Shown: positions 1 to 12,797, counted from the first letter of the stretch. The stretch: DNA of 64,000 nt from Stachybotrys elegans (GCA_020746835.1 JAGPNK010000004.1:620001-684000), one strand, 5' to 3'. The notes: a model not told the origin generated them from the letters alone. A program made the numbers and translations.

Positions 1-98
1 CCCAATGGAATACAGACCAGCGACTTCGAGGGATGCCCCCTCTGGCGATGATGACGATATCAATTCAATAGATGATACTTGGCAAGAAAATCTGTGAT
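1..98 (+). repeat. dispersed short repeat, copy 1 (cut by window edge)
   Basis: The first roughly 95 bases match two other places in the window, about 49972-50075 on plus and about 56600-56720 on minus. The shared core runs from CCCAATGG through AGACCAG and GACTTCG to CCCCCTCTG and a GACGAT-like tail. Copies differ by scattered substitutions. The upstream part seen in the other copies (ATGTGGGATTT...GTTCGTGTG) would lie before base 1. The type of element is not recognised: no terminal repeats or coding sequence are visible. Confidence 0.6.
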
Positions 99-1635
99 AG
101 TGGCAAGCTCAGTGGCATGATCGCGGGCAGGGGGGAACTTCATACACATTAGTTTGAGAAAAGCACCTCGCTATTAGCATAGTCACCCTGCATTGGAAGA
201 ATTGTAATGGAGGAATTGGCGTAGATGCCTCCCATCTTAGACAACTCTTCTTGCTTCCACGGCCCTCCATTCTGTATAACGCAATGTATGTCGACCCAGA
301 GATATTTCCAAGTTTTACAATACCAATAGCCTCCCTTATGGCTGGGGAGTGAGCTTCTCCCATTGGAGTCAGCCAGAGAGTTTGGACGATGGAGGAGATG
401 CAGATTAACCGTCGTTGCCAGGACGCCCTGCTGGCCACCTCAAACATAGCCGAATACGATGTAAAAGTTACAGCAAGAGTCGCCTAGCTAGAGGACAGGT
501 AAGAATGTACATACAAGGTGACTAGCAATACTTAATAATAGTAGGTTATCTGGTAGCAGATATAAGTACCGTTCTCTTTTCCATCGGCTATTGGCCAATA
601 CCCTTGTTATTGAGATGCTTGGAGCCCTACCACACTCAAGGGGATAAAGCAATTGTCCTGGATCAAGATGGAGGGTCAGTAGCACTTTTTGGGACGTTAG
701 GCTGATTCCCACTGGTCACCTTTGCCATGACCCTAGGTGAGCATCCCAGGGGTCTCCGGTGCCGATTTCTCACAGCTGGGCCTGCCAGACTATACAGGGT
801 GATGTGAAAGCAGCGAGCGAGCAGATGCAATATTTGACAGGGCTAATCAAATTTTATGGGTTGTGAAATACATGCTGAAGGCATATGGAAAAGAAATCAC
901 TCTACAATATTTGGATAAGGAACAAGTATGTCTTCTGGACGATGGATGAGATCGAGACATCGTAGCTGGAGGCGGTGGAGGTGGCGGAACCCATTTTACA
1001 GGATGATTGTTTTTAGAATGGCGGAACTCCGCCAGCAGTGATATAACTGGAAATAGAAACCATGTTCATATTGGTGCATGTTTTCTTCGCGGCCTTGGCG
1101 CATGGGCTATCTACTGCAGGTCTGAGGGATCTCCCCGTCGGAGTACTGCCGGGACACTGCAGCTGTACAATACCAGCGGCTGGGATTCGTCAACCACGCA
1201 TAGCCACAGAGGTCAGCGTAGCCGACCACTAAAAGATGAGCACTTTGAAAGTGCCTTGGCCACAACCATCTTTTCCCGTCAAAGTTCGCTGTTTTGCCAT
1301 GTGGCATAAGCATGGAGCCCGAGGCCGGGATTGGCTGTACGTCACCCTTGCGCGTAGGATCAAGCAGTGAGAGCTCACGCCCCGCACTAGAAAAGAACTT
1401 TGGACGGCAAAGTCTGCGGCGTATGCCTATTCAGGTAGACACATTTCTACTTTGGGTAAGGCTAAGTCTCGGTACTGTGAAGGCCGCGAGATAGTTGGGC
1501 TGTGTAACTTCATGATGAAGACTATAAGAACGGTTGCAAGTCTGCTGCAATGGTTAATTCAATCACACCAATTCACTGCGACATCTTAGCTCTTCAACAC
1601 CAGCTTGAGCACATTCAATCTTGTATCCTGACGAT
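99..1635. other. gene-poor interval upstream of carboxylesterase
   Basis: About 1.5 kb without a convincing gene. The short open frames on both strands lack recognisable motifs, overlap each other antisense and have no splice continuation. The 3' part must hold the promoter of the carboxylesterase, but no clear TATA element decides it. Confidence 0.5.
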
Positions 1636-3503
1636 ATGTTCATGTCCTCCCATTTCTTATGGGGCTTGGCCTTGCTGTGCCATACCTCGTCTGCAGCCTC
1701 TATATCTACCAACACAAGCTGCTTACCTGTGGTCGATCTTGGATACGTGAGTTGTATATCCATTGGAGAAATCAGGCCCGCTTGCTGATAAAGAATGGTG
1801 TAGACAATCCACCAGGCGATTTCGTACAACTCCACCGCTGGCAATTACAAGTTCTCCAACATCCGATTTGCTCAAGCCCCAACGGGGGATCTGCGATTCC
1901 GCGCTCCGCTGCCGCCCCTGATCGACCGTTCTGTCGTGCAAAATGGGCAGGAGTATAGGGCTTGTCCTCAGGCTATTCCACGTTGGCAAGCCAATGCGTA
2001 CATACCCATCGGCAAATACTCTGGGTTGGCTCCCTTTACTATGGAATCATGGAAACAAGATATCGCCAACTCGAATCCCCCACCTGGTTTATTGGAGACG
2101 ATGAACGACAATACGTCCGAGGACTGCTTGTTCCTTGACGTGCATGTTCCCAAGAAGGTGTTTAAGAAGGCGGGCTCGGGCAAAGGAGTGCCGGTTCTAG
2201 CATGGGTGCGTGAAACGACTTTACATTTAATGCTGAAGACGCCTAACTTTTCTATAGATTCATGGTGGTGGCTTCGCATTTGGATCCAAGTCTGGACACC
2301 CTACGCCTTACATGAATCCTGATGGCATCATTTTCGAAGCACAGAAGATCAACGATGAAGGTCTCGTGTTCGTAGCCATCAACTACCGCCTAGGTGCACT
2401 TGGGTTTCTAGCCAGTCCTGAAGTCGAGGCTGATGGCGCACTCAATGCCGGCCTTCTTGACCAACGGTTGGCTCTCGAATGGATCCAAGAAAACATTCAC
2501 CTCTTTGGTGGTGACCCTGATCGTGTAACTCTCCTTGGAGAGTCCGGAGGCGGCGGTGCAGCTCTCTACCACATGGCAGCTTATGGCGGCCACGATGGTC
2601 AATCCCCGTTCTCGCAAGTCATCGCCCAAAGTCCCGTGCTAGCACCGAGGGGAGTTGCTCGCAATGGCTCTTACAGCGGCTTCCTCGAGACACTTGGTGT
2701 AAGCAGTCTCGCACAGGCACGACAAGCAAGCGAAAGAGACATAATTCGCGCCAACGAGGCGCAAATCGGAGCCGCACCGCCAACAACTTACATCCACAGT
2801 GTGGTAACGGATGGCCTCATCATTCCGGGCGAATCGGCAGACATGTTCAACAATGGTCAATTTGATCATCATGTCAAAGTCTTGGCAGCATACAACTCAT
2901 TTGAGGGAGCCTTTTTCTATGACCCAGCTATAACTACAGAAGCTGGATTCCGAAGCTGGATCGGGCGGTCAATCACCGGGCTATCCAGCCGCGACATTGA
3001 AGAACTAGCCAACGAGATTTACCCGCCCATCTTTGACGGTTCTTTGGGCTATGACGACCAAGCTACACGACAAATGGTTCTTTACAGCGAGGGAACAATT
3101 GACTGTTCCTTTTTACTCATTAACCAGGCCCTCAACGGGACGTCTTTTGCCTGTGAGTAGGGGATATTTTCGCTGCCCTTGTTTTGCACAACTGCTAATT
3201 CTTATAGACGAGTTTGCTGTCTCTCCGGGACTACATATCCAAGACCTGAGATATACTTTCGATGACTATGCCTCAGGGGTTCGCTCGCTGAGAGCCAAGC
3301 AGTTCCTACAGCAAGCTCTGGCTAGTTTCGTTGTTGACGGCACGCCTAGACTACGCGATCATCCAAGCATCACCGAATTTCCCCAGTGGGACCAAGATCA
3401 AAGCTTGGTGAAAATAGCGGATACTAATGCCGAGATATCCCATGGCGGAATCCGTGAAAGCAGATGCGCCTGGTGGCATAGGAATGCGGAACGCGGTCAA
3501 TAG
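1636..3503 (+). CDS. secreted type-B carboxylesterase/lipase family protein
   Basis: Alpha/beta-hydrolase of the type-B carboxylesterase (cholinesterase-like) family, which hydrolyses carboxylic esters; the substrate is unknown. Model: join(1636..1746,1804..2205,2258..3152,3208..3503), introns of 57, 52 and 55 nt, all GT-AG, giving 567 aa, a normal length. The first about 20 residues (MFMSSHFLWGLALLCHTSSA) look like a secretion signal. The oxyanion-hole IHGGGF motif begins exon 3. The nucleophile is Ser267 in GESGGGG, the acid is probably Glu387 in NSFEG, and the His is probably His479 in GLHIQD. The frame is intact through all exons. The start is the first ATG preceding the signal-like stretch. 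Its nearest annotated relative in the window is the esterase at 61.7-63.8 kb, which has a different intron layout. Confidence 0.88.
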
Positions 3504-4069
3504 GCAAGCTGATGCAGCTTAACCATGCATGCGTCAATGATGGGTATCACAAACACTCTTGATCAGTTGGCCTTGGATCCGAGTTTAATATCTTCTTTAT
3601 ACAACTATTATAATTGATTCATGACTTCTTTGCAATCATGCTTGTGCAAAGGTGATGATCAAACAACAAATTTGTATAAAAACACAATCTCCATTACGCA
3701 TAGGTCATGGTCTTCTTTTATTGTAACTTTTTCTTTGTCACATGTTTAAGCTCTGGCTTTGTCCCTGAATTGATGCAGGGGTACATTCATTCTATCAATG
3801 CAGTGAGTAGTCAAAGCCAAAGACTCAAGTGCTTCAAGACAAAGCCTAAGCAGGGAATTCACTGTTGAGTGACATTGTTCAAAGAACAGTATCAAATCAC
3901 ATGTCGCCCGAATTCCCTCGACTCTCATTCATAAGCAGGTGCACTCGATGATGCTCTCAGAATTCCGCCATCTACTTAAGCACATGATCCCGTCCTCATG
4001 ACTTCCCGGCATCCAACGCTAGAGCAAACTCCCAGTGTACGCCACACAACAACCACTTCCTCGCTAATC
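3504..4069. other. intergenic, nothing recognised
   Basis: 3' flank of the carboxylesterase and 5' flank of the small Cys-rich ORF. It is moderately AT-rich around 3590-3740, and no gene or repeat was recognised. Confidence 0.5.
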
Positions 4070-4309
4070 ATGTGTCCTTATCGACTGGTCAAATGCACGT
4101 TTGCGTGTGCAACATGCCATGCCTGCAGCACCCCCATGATTGTGAAGGCCGAGCCCAACACTAGAAAGGAGCGCGAAAACCCATGCATGTCCCAAGAGTG
4201 GTTCATGGCCTGCGGTTACTGCGATGAGTATCCGTTCTGTAGGGCTGCGAAAAACGCCAAGCATCGCACCCTCGTTCGTCAGTGTGACGCATGCACCACG
4301 GCACAGTAG
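4070..4309 (+). CDS. possible small Cys-rich protein
   Basis: An intron-free 79-aa reading frame beginning MCPYRLVKC. It holds about ten cysteines, several in CxxC-type pairs (CATCHAC, CGYCDEYPFC, CDAC). The layout recalls short fungal Cys-rich orphan proteins that begin with MC and may bind zinc. An in-frame ATG lies further upstream at 3998, but the Cys-rich part starts at 4070. There is no signal peptide. Identification rests on composition only, and a chance ORF is possible. Confidence 0.35.
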   Translation: MCPYRLVKCTFACATCHACSTPMIVKAEPNTRKERENPCMSQEWFMACGYCDEYPFCRAAKNAKHRTLVRQCDACTTAQ

Positions 4310-4533
4310 AGAATGGCAGCGCCAATAAAGAAGGTTCAACTTGGGGCAATGGTGGGATTTTATAGTACGGAAGCAGGGCTTATGGTGCGATATCTAGGCC
4401 AAGGCCAGCCATGTCAATTTTCAAGTATCATAGGTGGTAGAACCATTAATCATGATCACCGTTCATTTTAACGTTGCATGGCATACGCGCCTGTGTCTGT
4501 GTCTTGGTGTTTTATTCATAAATAAATATTTCG

Positions 4534-5603
4534 TCATCCCGGTAGCTCATATCTTTTCACATTACCCCCAATCTCGTGGATCTGTGTGTAATCCGGTGCT
4601 TCGTACTTTTGAGCATCGCTTGGTGCCTCGAGTATCATAGAATCGCCCGAAATCTCTTGCTTGCCAGTGTCTGGCGCTTCATGGTGCTGAGCTCCCCAAG
4701 CCATGTTGGTATGCGTGATGGAATCGACGCTGCTCAGCGATGCCTCGTCTGGGTTCACCTTGTTGGGTGATTTAGGTTGTCTCCGTCGCCTCCAGAAGAA
4801 GATCATTGCTGCCAGGCCCAGCAAAAGAAAGAGACCAACCCCAACGCCGATCCCTACGCCGACTCCAGTGGAGAAGTTGGAAGAGTCTGCGGTATCGGGG
4901 GATTGCCCGGCAAAGGGGGTTCCAGAAACGGATGACGCTCCGGTGGTACTAACAGTATTCGTTGTTGAGCGCACATCTGTGGATGTTGAGCCTGCTTCGG
5001 TGGATGTCGATCGCAAAGTTTCGCTCGTCGTCTCCCTTACAATATCGGTTTCCAGCCCAGTTTGCTCGGTCGTGCGTGTGCTCGAAGGTTCTTGGGTGGA
5101 AGAAGGCCAGGGAATGATTGAAGAGGGCCCTGTAAATAGTTGGTAAGGGAAGCAACTCGTGTAATTTTGGAGTGATTACCTTCGATCGTGAATGCGCTCG
5201 GGCCTGAGCAGCCCTGTTCTGCATTATCACCCCCGTCTTGATACTCGTTAAGGTTGAGCAGGCAATGATATTTGTTCTCGTCATCTCCACACTGCCAGGC
5301 CAGATCACGACCATCGGAACTCTCTGTGCAATAATTGGGACAATCTGGACTGTCCCAGCTTTGATCTGTACAGCTGCCGCGGAAATAGAAGTGGCGGAAG
5401 ACGTCGTCGAATCCGGTCGAATTGAAGTAACACAGTTTGTTTGCAAGGCAATTCTCGTTGTCCGGGCAGCAGAACGACTCGGCTGTATCCGTTGTGCATC
5501 GAAATTGATCAGGAGCCAAAGAGCCGTCCGGGTAATAGCACGCTTGCGCCATGGCCAGGTGCGCTGATGATATCAAGGGATAAACGAGGGTCTGAATCCG
5601 CAT
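4534..5603 (-). CDS. single-pass membrane protein with Cys-rich ectodomain
   Basis: Model: complement(join(4534..5129,5180..5603)), one 50-nt intron, 339 aa. An N-terminal signal-like stretch precedes a Cys-rich extracellular region starting ACYYPDGS, a motif common in fungal surface proteins of unknown role. A Ser/Thr-rich stalk follows (about residues 145-225), then a Gly/Val/Leu membrane segment (about 230-253), a basic stop-transfer run (WRRRRQ) and a tail of about 85 residues rich in acidic residues and proline. The topology suggests a cell-surface receptor or sensor-like protein, with the stalk probably O-glycosylated. No ligand or enzyme domain is visible. ATG 5603 is used because the frame upstream has only a TTG. 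It is divergent from the Zn2Cys6 gene. Confidence 0.75.
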
Positions 5604-6212
5604 CTGTAGGATCAATAGAATTGACAAAACAACAATTCAGAATGGACCACCCAAGGAAACGAAATACGATTCCTCACAGAGAGCGAAATTGTGGGAGCGG
5701 TAGACATTATCTACTCCGTACCTCGCGAAGGATTGCGTGCCAAGCCGAAGGATTCATGCATGAGCCTGAATAGGACAGTCACAACGAGGTAGCGCTTAAC
5801 ATGAGACTGTTAGGGGCAGGGCCACCTGTTTGAAACTTCACCTTTGCGTCAACCACAGCAGGAGAATGCGTGCCTCTGGCTTCTGATGACTAGTTGTGTG
5901 GCTAGTACGAGATGCGATTTTGGCCATGCGTCAAACCCGACATTACACGTAACAAGATGGTTTAGACACGGGACAATAACACTGCACTTTTATTACGCTA
6001 TTTCCCAGTGAATAACTGTGCGCAGAAATAATTAGCACTATGCAGATTACTAAGAAGGCGTTTCGAGGCCATTTATCCCAGCAAGTTGATCTTACCCGAG
6101 GTAGAGGCGATGCAACGTACACTCCGCTCCAATCGCCTCCGAATTGGGGGTCATTGCTGGGCTTGTGGGCGCTAGAGGCAGGCAGTGAGGCCAAGGAGAT
6201 ACAGTAGATGTC
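5604..6212. promoter_or_regulatory. divergent intergenic region
   Basis: About 610 bp separate the minus-strand membrane protein from the plus-strand Zn2Cys6 regulator, so both promoters must lie here. No specific operator or clear TATA element was recognised. Confidence 0.4.
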
Positions 6213-8291
6213 ATGGACGGGAACATTGCATTTGCGCCCGAGATGGCGGCTGGCAAGAAGCGAAAATCATCGGCCGACCACCCGTCTCACAGCCGCACAA
6301 TGGCGGCCTGTGATGCGTGCAGAGTCAGTAAGACGCGTTGTGACTCGGCTCGCCCATCGTGTGGCAAATGCGCAAAGCGAGGCAAGCCCTGTGTGTACCC
6401 GGACAAAGATCCGTCCACCATGTGAGACGACCCGGAGAGGGGACATGGCTCCCTCCCTCCCATCCAGTTGGCTGACGGGCATAGCTTTGAGTCGTGGGGG
6501 GCGCGTATCCTGACTGCCATTGAGGAGCAGAGCCGCCAGCTCACCGACCTGACGCGATTGGCCCGAGAGGGCCAGTCGCAGACGAAGCAGTCTTCGCCGG
6601 CCTACGACGAGGATGACCTCGAGAACATGTCGCGAAAGGACGTCCCGCGGACCCCCATTACCAGCGGAGAGATGGTCCTCAATTGGGCCGTGTTCCCTCC
6701 CACGAAACCTTTCAACACCTTCCCTCCGTCGGCCTTTACCGCAAAACCAAACGAAAACGCCCAAGGTATGTGAAGCCATTTTACTCATCCGCAACGACTA
6801 ACGGCGAGTGCTATAGATGAGATCCTGCCATCGCCAGCTCGCGTATTTGCTCTAAAGAGAATATTCATTGAAAGAATCCAGAACAAGGCACCCATTGTCG
6901 ACGAGGACCAGCTAGATATTCACATCGCGGTAGCGCAGAGCGAATCCTTCGGCTGGTCGGCCTCGTCATGCCTCGTACTCGTTGTGTTGGCCATAGGTGC
7001 CATTTGGGGCAACTATCCCGACGACGAGAGGCGGTTGGTCCCCACGTCCGATACCGCAGCCTACACGGTGGCCGTGCCGGAGCATAGGTTAAGAGAGTCG
7101 TCCATCTATCTCGCCATGGCTGAGAAACGAATGGCAGTCGCCTATTCAGATGACAGCCTAGTGGGAGTCGTCTGCTTCTGTCTCTTTGGGTATGATGAGA
7201 GAAATGCCTTGTGCGCGTGTTCTAATGAGGGTTCCCAGGTCGTGGTATCAGTACACCATACAGCCTATACAGGGCTGGAGAATGTTCCGTACGGCATCTA
7301 CCCTCTGGGAAGCGTATAATATGAAGCATGCGCATTCCGACGTCCCCCGGCCAGACCGAGAAAAGAGTAGGTCCTTCATATCCTGATCTGGCTGGTTGAA
7401 GAAAGTTTTCACCCTTGTTTTAGGCCTGGAACAACGAGTATACTGGACATGTCTCAAGGCTGAATGGTATGATTCCCAATGACCGCCCCCTCTTCCAGCA
7501 TGGCTCTGACGTGTGGCAGTGAGCTTCGGCATGAGCTTCCCGATCTTCCGCCCAGCACTCTGCAAGACTCCGACTTTCCCTTTTCCCTGCCGACGTTCTC
7601 AATGAGCGATGAGGTCAACCACGACACAGAGAGCCCGTGCCAGTCGGAGCCGGCCCAGACACAGGTCACCCCGTCGTCGTACTACTACTTCCTGGCCGAG
7701 ATCTCGCTCCGGCGGCTCCTCAACCGGACGCGCCACGCCGCCGCCGGGCTGTTCGCCACCATCGACTCCGTGTCGGCGGCGCAGGTGACTGACACGCTGC
7801 ACCAGCTCGAGGACCAGCTGCAGCAATGGCTCGAATGCCTGCCGCCCACGCTGCGCTTCAACATCCCGCCCGATTCGTGGCCGGCTCCGGACGAGACGGA
7901 GCTCATCAAGCTCATGCGGGAGCGGTACGTCGAGGTGCGCGAGCTCCTGTGCCGGGCGTACCTGTACCTGTGCCTGCACGGCGGGCAGCGCCTGACGCAG
8001 GGCCAGATGCAAATGTACGGCGCCGAGGCGTCGGCGGGCCTCAGGCTCAGCACCTACCGCATCCGCACCGAGAAGCCCTTCTACAGGCATGCGGGGTCCT
8101 GGATTGCCTGCCGGGTGCGGTTCACGCAGGCCCTCTGCCTCATTGCCGCCGCGCGGGGGAAGGACAACGGGGTGGAGTCGGCCCTCTACGTCGAGGTGCC
8201 GCCTGACTGGCTCGAGTGCGTCAACATGGTCCAGGAGAGGTTGGAGACGTGGAGTGACCAGGGGGGGGAATTGCGGAGATGGCTTCGCTGA
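6213..8291 (+). CDS. Zn2Cys6 fungal transcription factor
   Basis: Nuclear DNA-binding regulator with an N-terminal binuclear zinc cluster. Cys33, 36, 43, 50, 53 and 60 fit CX2CX6CX6CX2CX6C and are followed by basic residues. Model: join(6213..6421,6485..6765,6817..7189,7239..7366,7424..7466,7520..8291), five introns of 49-63 nt, 601 aa. The middle region (exons 3-6) resembles the fungal transcription-factor regulatory domain, for example SWYQYTIQPIQGWRMF and ELRHELPDLPPS. The last exon is strikingly GC-rich. Every junction keeps the frame. Target genes are unknown; the adjacent oxygenase on the same strand is an obvious candidate, by inference only. Confidence 0.85.
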
Positions 8292-8802
8292 TAAAGTGGC
8301 TAGTCGGCAGGACAGAGTGATGCCAATGTAACCCATGCTCACCGTGTTCCCCATCCTGTGCTGTCGTGCTGCCGGCCTATTGGTGCCGCCACCATGTCGC
8401 CTGGTCCCATGATGAGAGCCTCGCCCTCGGTCTGCTTCTTTGTCTCCAGCTCATCCCTGTCCTGGTTTGTCACCGACACCGACTTCGCGTGCTGACCCCC
8501 ACTAAGATTACGGGTAACGGCTTGTCGGGACGCAAAAGGCTGCGGCGGAGTGTCCCCGACTGTTGGGGTTACCGATACTGGGAATGCTCGTCGTCCGATT
8601 TGTCCAATGATACAAGATGCTGCGGTTGATTATGAATCCAGGGCCAGAATGACCGTGTTGCTCTGTGTATATAAAGGGCCGTTGCTGCGCCCAAGGTTGC
8701 CACTATCACCATCATCCAACACTCCAACACTCCAACACTCAAAGCCCTAACCCCCTCACAAAGCACAATTTCCCCAACTTGTTTCATTTTCCATCCGCAC
8801 CA
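8292..8802 (+). promoter_or_regulatory. upstream region of dioxygenase with TATA box and CCAACACT repeats
   Basis: TATATAAA at 8668-8675 lies about 130 bp before the dioxygenase ATG. Three perfect tandem copies of CCAACACT follow at 8716-8739 in the presumed 5' UTR. A short C/A-rich leader then runs to the start codon at 8803. Confidence 0.5.
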
Positions 8803-10008
8803 ATGCCTCTCCCAACCGTCGAGGAGCTTGTCAAAGCTCGAAGCTTCCAGACGCTCACCCCAGAGCAAGTCGAGTCCTTCATGAAGCGTGGTTTCCTTCG
8901 TCTTCCCGGGGCAATTCCTCTCGACAAGTGCGACTGGTGGGCCAAAGATGTCTGGCACCGCTTGGGCATGGACCCCAATGATAAGTCGACCTGGACAGTC
9001 GAGAGGAGCCACATGCCGCGGCAGAATCTGATTCCGGCCAAGGACATTGCTCCGGTCGCCTGGGCTGCCATCTGCGAGCTCCTTGGTGGAGAGGAGCGCA
9101 TTGCGCAGGGTGGCGAGATGTGGACCGATGCCTTCATCGTCAACCATGGTACTGATGATGTTGAAGGCAAGACTTTTGGCCCAAGAGAACTCGACAACTG
9201 GCACGTCGATGGTGACTTCTTCATTCATTTCTTGGATAGTCCGGAGCAGTCTCTTCTGGTCATTCCGTGCTGGAGCGACGTTGAGACAAACGCCGGAGCT
9301 ACCTGGATCTGCGACGAAGGTCCGAAGCGAGTCGCGCAGCACATGGTAGGTTCCATTCATCTTGTCTAATTTTCAGTGTCAGAATTCTAACTAACGGTAT
9401 TGCAGTTCAATCACCCAGAAGGTAGTATACCTCATCCAGGACTAGTTGGCCATCATTGACGCAGTTCCAGGCTTGAGTCCCATGATGACACATCGCGATG
9501 ACAAGCTCAAGAAGTTTCAGCACGACTTCTACCACAATATTATTCGCGAAGCGAGCGAGGATAGCTTCCATGAGATGACGGGGAATAAAGGCGACGTCAT
9601 CCTAATGCACCCCCTCATGCTTCACAGCGCCAGCAAGAACAGCAAGAGGGCCATTCGTAAGAGTCAATCATTCACACAAAAGCAATTAAGCTAACAGTGG
9701 CAGGTATCATTACGAACCCACCGGTGTCGCTCTCTGAGCCCTTCCAGTTCAATCGGAGTAACCCTGAGGAATACAGTCTCGTCGAACTCAAGACGATTCA
9801 GGACGTCGGAGGCCTGGAAAAGTTCAAGGACTGGAAGATCACGGGCGAGAGGGAAATGTTCCTGCCGGCACGAGTCGAGCAGCAGACCAAGAAGCAGGCG
9901 TTGGAGATTGAGAGGATGAAGAAGCTCGGCCTCGAGACGCTCAAGACGGGCGGTCTGATCTCCCAGACCCCGAACCTCTTTGAGAAATCCCAGAAGGTAG
10001 CCGCTTAG
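8803..10008 (+). CDS. phytanoyl-CoA dioxygenase (PhyH)-like Fe(II)/2-oxoglutarate oxygenase
   Basis: Predicted non-heme Fe(II)/2-oxoglutarate oxygenase of the PhyH superfamily; the substrate is unknown. Model: join(8803..9345,9406..9421,9471..9656,9704..10008), introns of 60, 49 and 47 nt, 349 aa. Exon 2 is only 16 nt and encodes the FNHPE stretch. The iron-binding HxD is His134/Asp136 in WHVDGDFF; the distal His is probably His238 in MLHSAS, with basic residues after it for 2-oxoglutarate. The C-terminal part is charged and helical. There is no targeting signal, so it is probably cytosolic. A different acceptor for intron 2 (CTAG at 9445) breaks the frame, which supports the chosen site. Confidence 0.85.
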
Positions 10009-11092
10009 CTTCACACTCTCGCCGGTTGCCTGAAGGAGCTTGCTCGAGGGGCCATGCCTCATATGGCTCCCATCCCACATTCAATTGACTATTGCAGCTA
10101 GCTCGCCCTGCCGTAGTCGGAATTTGCATGACGTGTTTGCTCATGGACATTACACAAGATGTGGTGGCGTTCCAGTTCTACCTGGTCCATGTCCTTCTCG
10201 GATATTCCCTACCCCGGATTACGCTAGACGTCCACGTAAGAAAGCAGTCTCGCTCCGTTTGTCCGGCTCCCGCGCCTTTCTATTTACCCTCTTGTGTAGA
10301 GAGGACGGCGAGGAGCGGACTGTTTCAGCCATCATCTGCCGGCGCCTCTACTTCAAATCGATGCAACCATAAAAAGTTGCTGCCTCCCACCATCGGCCCA
10401 AAATGACTTGACTTGAGACCCTTCGTTCGAGATATGCCTCTTATTTGCCACATGAAATATCGATGACGACGTAGATGCTAGAGTTTAATGGTAGATGCGG
10501 GGAAAGAAGGTAGCTTGCTGGCGGGTATAAGCGCTCAGACTTTGGCGTGGAGGCAACTGAAGCTTTTGTAAAATGCTGCCTCGGCCAAACTTGGCAGCTT
10601 GACAAGCAGGATCCGCAGACAGTCATTTAAGCGTCATCCACTTGTTGACGTCTCCTTCCTTTCCGCAGGCAAGGATTCAAGGAAAGGTCTTCTAACCTTA
10701 ACGCCTCCGGTATTTCATGATGTATGTGCAGCGCGTCTTCCTTTGTTATCCGGATCCATGGAATGGACCCAGCCAGGACCTCAACGAATCAAGACCTGGT
10801 AACAGGTATTGACTTTGCATCGGTTTGTAACGAGTCCTCTCTTTCGAGGCTACTGTCATGTCCCAGTGCTCAATATGGTTACAAACTGATCCATGTCTGA
10901 TCCCTCGGCCTCCTGATCATTTCAAGTACCAAGTAACACAGAAATCATGGTCTGGGCAGACGGCCTCGACTCCTCGATAGCTTGATATTACACCCTTAAA
11001 GAGCCGTCCCCCCAATAATCCCCCTGTTAGGCGCATTTACTACCAAAGTTGCACACAATCAACGACCGAAATTTCGCCAATAAGCCATCACG
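10009..11092. other. intergenic, nothing recognised
   Basis: About 1.1 kb between the oxygenase and the fasciclin gene. Small open frames on both strands have no motifs. No repeat, RNA gene or clear promoter element was identified. Confidence 0.5.
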
Positions 11093-12387
11093 ATGCATTC
11101 GTACCTTCTGACCATGGCCCTCGCCGGGCTCGCTGCGGCGCAGACCAACCGAAACTCGTCACTGACATCTGTTCTCGACTCACAGAACTCTAGCTTGTCG
11201 CTGCTCAATGGTCCGTATGGGCATACTGTTGGGTAACTGTCTGCTCACTGTGCTATTAGGGCTCATCCAGGGCTCGTCAGAGACGCAGCGAATGCTCAAC
11301 AGTTTGAGCAATGTAACCTTTTTGGCTCCCAGCAACGATGCTGTGGCAAATCTTATTGGCACCGGCAACGCATCATCGACTGTTCTCGCGAACCCCGGTC
11401 TCTTCGAAGCTATCCTCCTGTACCACATCCTCAACGGAACCTACTACGCTAGCAACATCACCAATATAACTACCTTCATTCCGACGCACCTCACCAATCA
11501 GTCGTTCACCAATGTCACAGGCGGCCAGGTTGTTGGCGCTGTCAGCAACTCTGGAAATGTCAGCTTCCTCAGCGCTCTGCGCAGCGAATCCAACGTTGAA
11601 CGCGCGGTATATACTCCCCGCTCCGGACAATCTTGGCTACCTTGCTGATCAAGTAGGATCTTAATTTCACCGGAGGAACGATCCATATTATCGACCAAGT
11701 GCTCAACATCCCCATGAACGTCACGGATACTGCTGTCCAGACCAACCTCAGTGCCTCCTATGGTGCCATTGATCGCGCGGATCTTGGCCAGAGGATTGAT
11801 GATCTGCGAAACATCACCGTCTTTGCGCCCGATAACGCAGCATTCCGCGAGATCGCATCGGTCGCTGGTAACCTGTCCAGTAGCGTTCTAGCAGATATTC
11901 TTGAGTACCATGTGGTTCAAGGACCAATCGGCTACAGCAGTACCCTGACAAACTCCTCCCTCACAACCCTGAACGGCAGGGATGTTAACATCACAGTCGT
12001 CAATCAGACCGTCTATGTGAATGAGGCCAGGGTTGTGATCCCAGATGTCCTCATTGCTAACGGTGTCCTCCATGTCGTTGACGGGTAAGCGCCCAAGAAT
12101 CCCATTGTCGTGTCAGCAGCTAACCTCCCAGCGTTCTGAACCCTAATAATACCCAATCGTCAAACCCCACCAACACTGCCCCTGCCTTTTCTGGTGCATC
12201 ATCGGCCAGCGATGTTCCATTTACATCCGGCGTCCCGACAGCAACCAATGTTGCTACTGGAATCCAGGAGGCCACCAGCTCCCTCGAGACCTCAACTTCT
12301 ACGGAGTTGGCGGTCCCTATGGCCACCGGTGCTGTCTACATGGGCGCCCTCTTTGGCGGTGCTGCAGCCATCATGAATGGCCTCTAA
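11093..12387 (+). CDS. fasciclin (FAS1) domain protein, probably GPI-anchored
   Basis: Extracellular adhesion-type protein with two FAS1 domains, about residues 25-155 and 165-300. Typical FAS1 strings are seen: VTFLAPSNDAV and ITVFAPDNAAF for the first conserved block, and ILNGTYY and LEYHVVQG for the second. Model: join(11093..11210,11260..11606,11657..12084,12132..12387), introns of 49, 50 and 47 nt, 382 aa. A signal peptide (about 17 residues ending AAAQ) starts the protein. Many NxT/S sites, a Ser/Thr-rich linker and a C-terminal hydrophobic tail suggest GPI anchoring. Donor 1 (GTCCGT) is weak but is the only one that keeps the frame. A cell-wall or membrane-surface location is expected. 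Confidence 0.87.
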
Positions 12388-12797
12388 GGTTGGATCTGGG
12401 TCATGACCAAGCCAAGGTATTGTCTCACATATTGACGCCTGCAATTACATTGAGGCCGCGCCATGGTTCATATTACAGGATGAATTAATGAGGAGGATTC
12501 TGGGGGCCTCGCTGTTGTATTTTTGTATGCTCAAACTACCGTTTGGTGGGATGCGGACGGGCTGCACGTTGTAGTCTTGTTCTTTGAGTCTGTATCACAA
12601 ATACTCCAACCATAGCCTAATATCTATGCGCCATTGAGGGATCAGTGATGATGAATTAACATTATCATTACTGCTCTTCCTTCGCTTCTATACACCATGT
12701 TTGACCTCTCCGTACCTTGCTATTGCTTCTCATCTTGCCTGGTAAACCATGGCTCCCGAAGAAAATGTTTTCTTTGTGGTTTCTCATTCCATTACAA
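12388..12797. other. convergent 3' intergenic region
   Basis: About 410 bp between two convergently transcribed genes. It must hold both 3' ends. No gene was recognised. Confidence 0.5.

Noticed and set aside
1636..3503. First carboxylesterase as a pseudogene because its frame is split into four
   Set aside because: Three short GT-AG introns join all parts in phase to 567 aa with a complete catalytic triad.
7599..8354. Long minus-strand frame (about 250 aa) antisense to the Zn2Cys6 gene
   Set aside because: A by-product of high GC at third positions in the last exon; Arg/Pro-rich with no motif.
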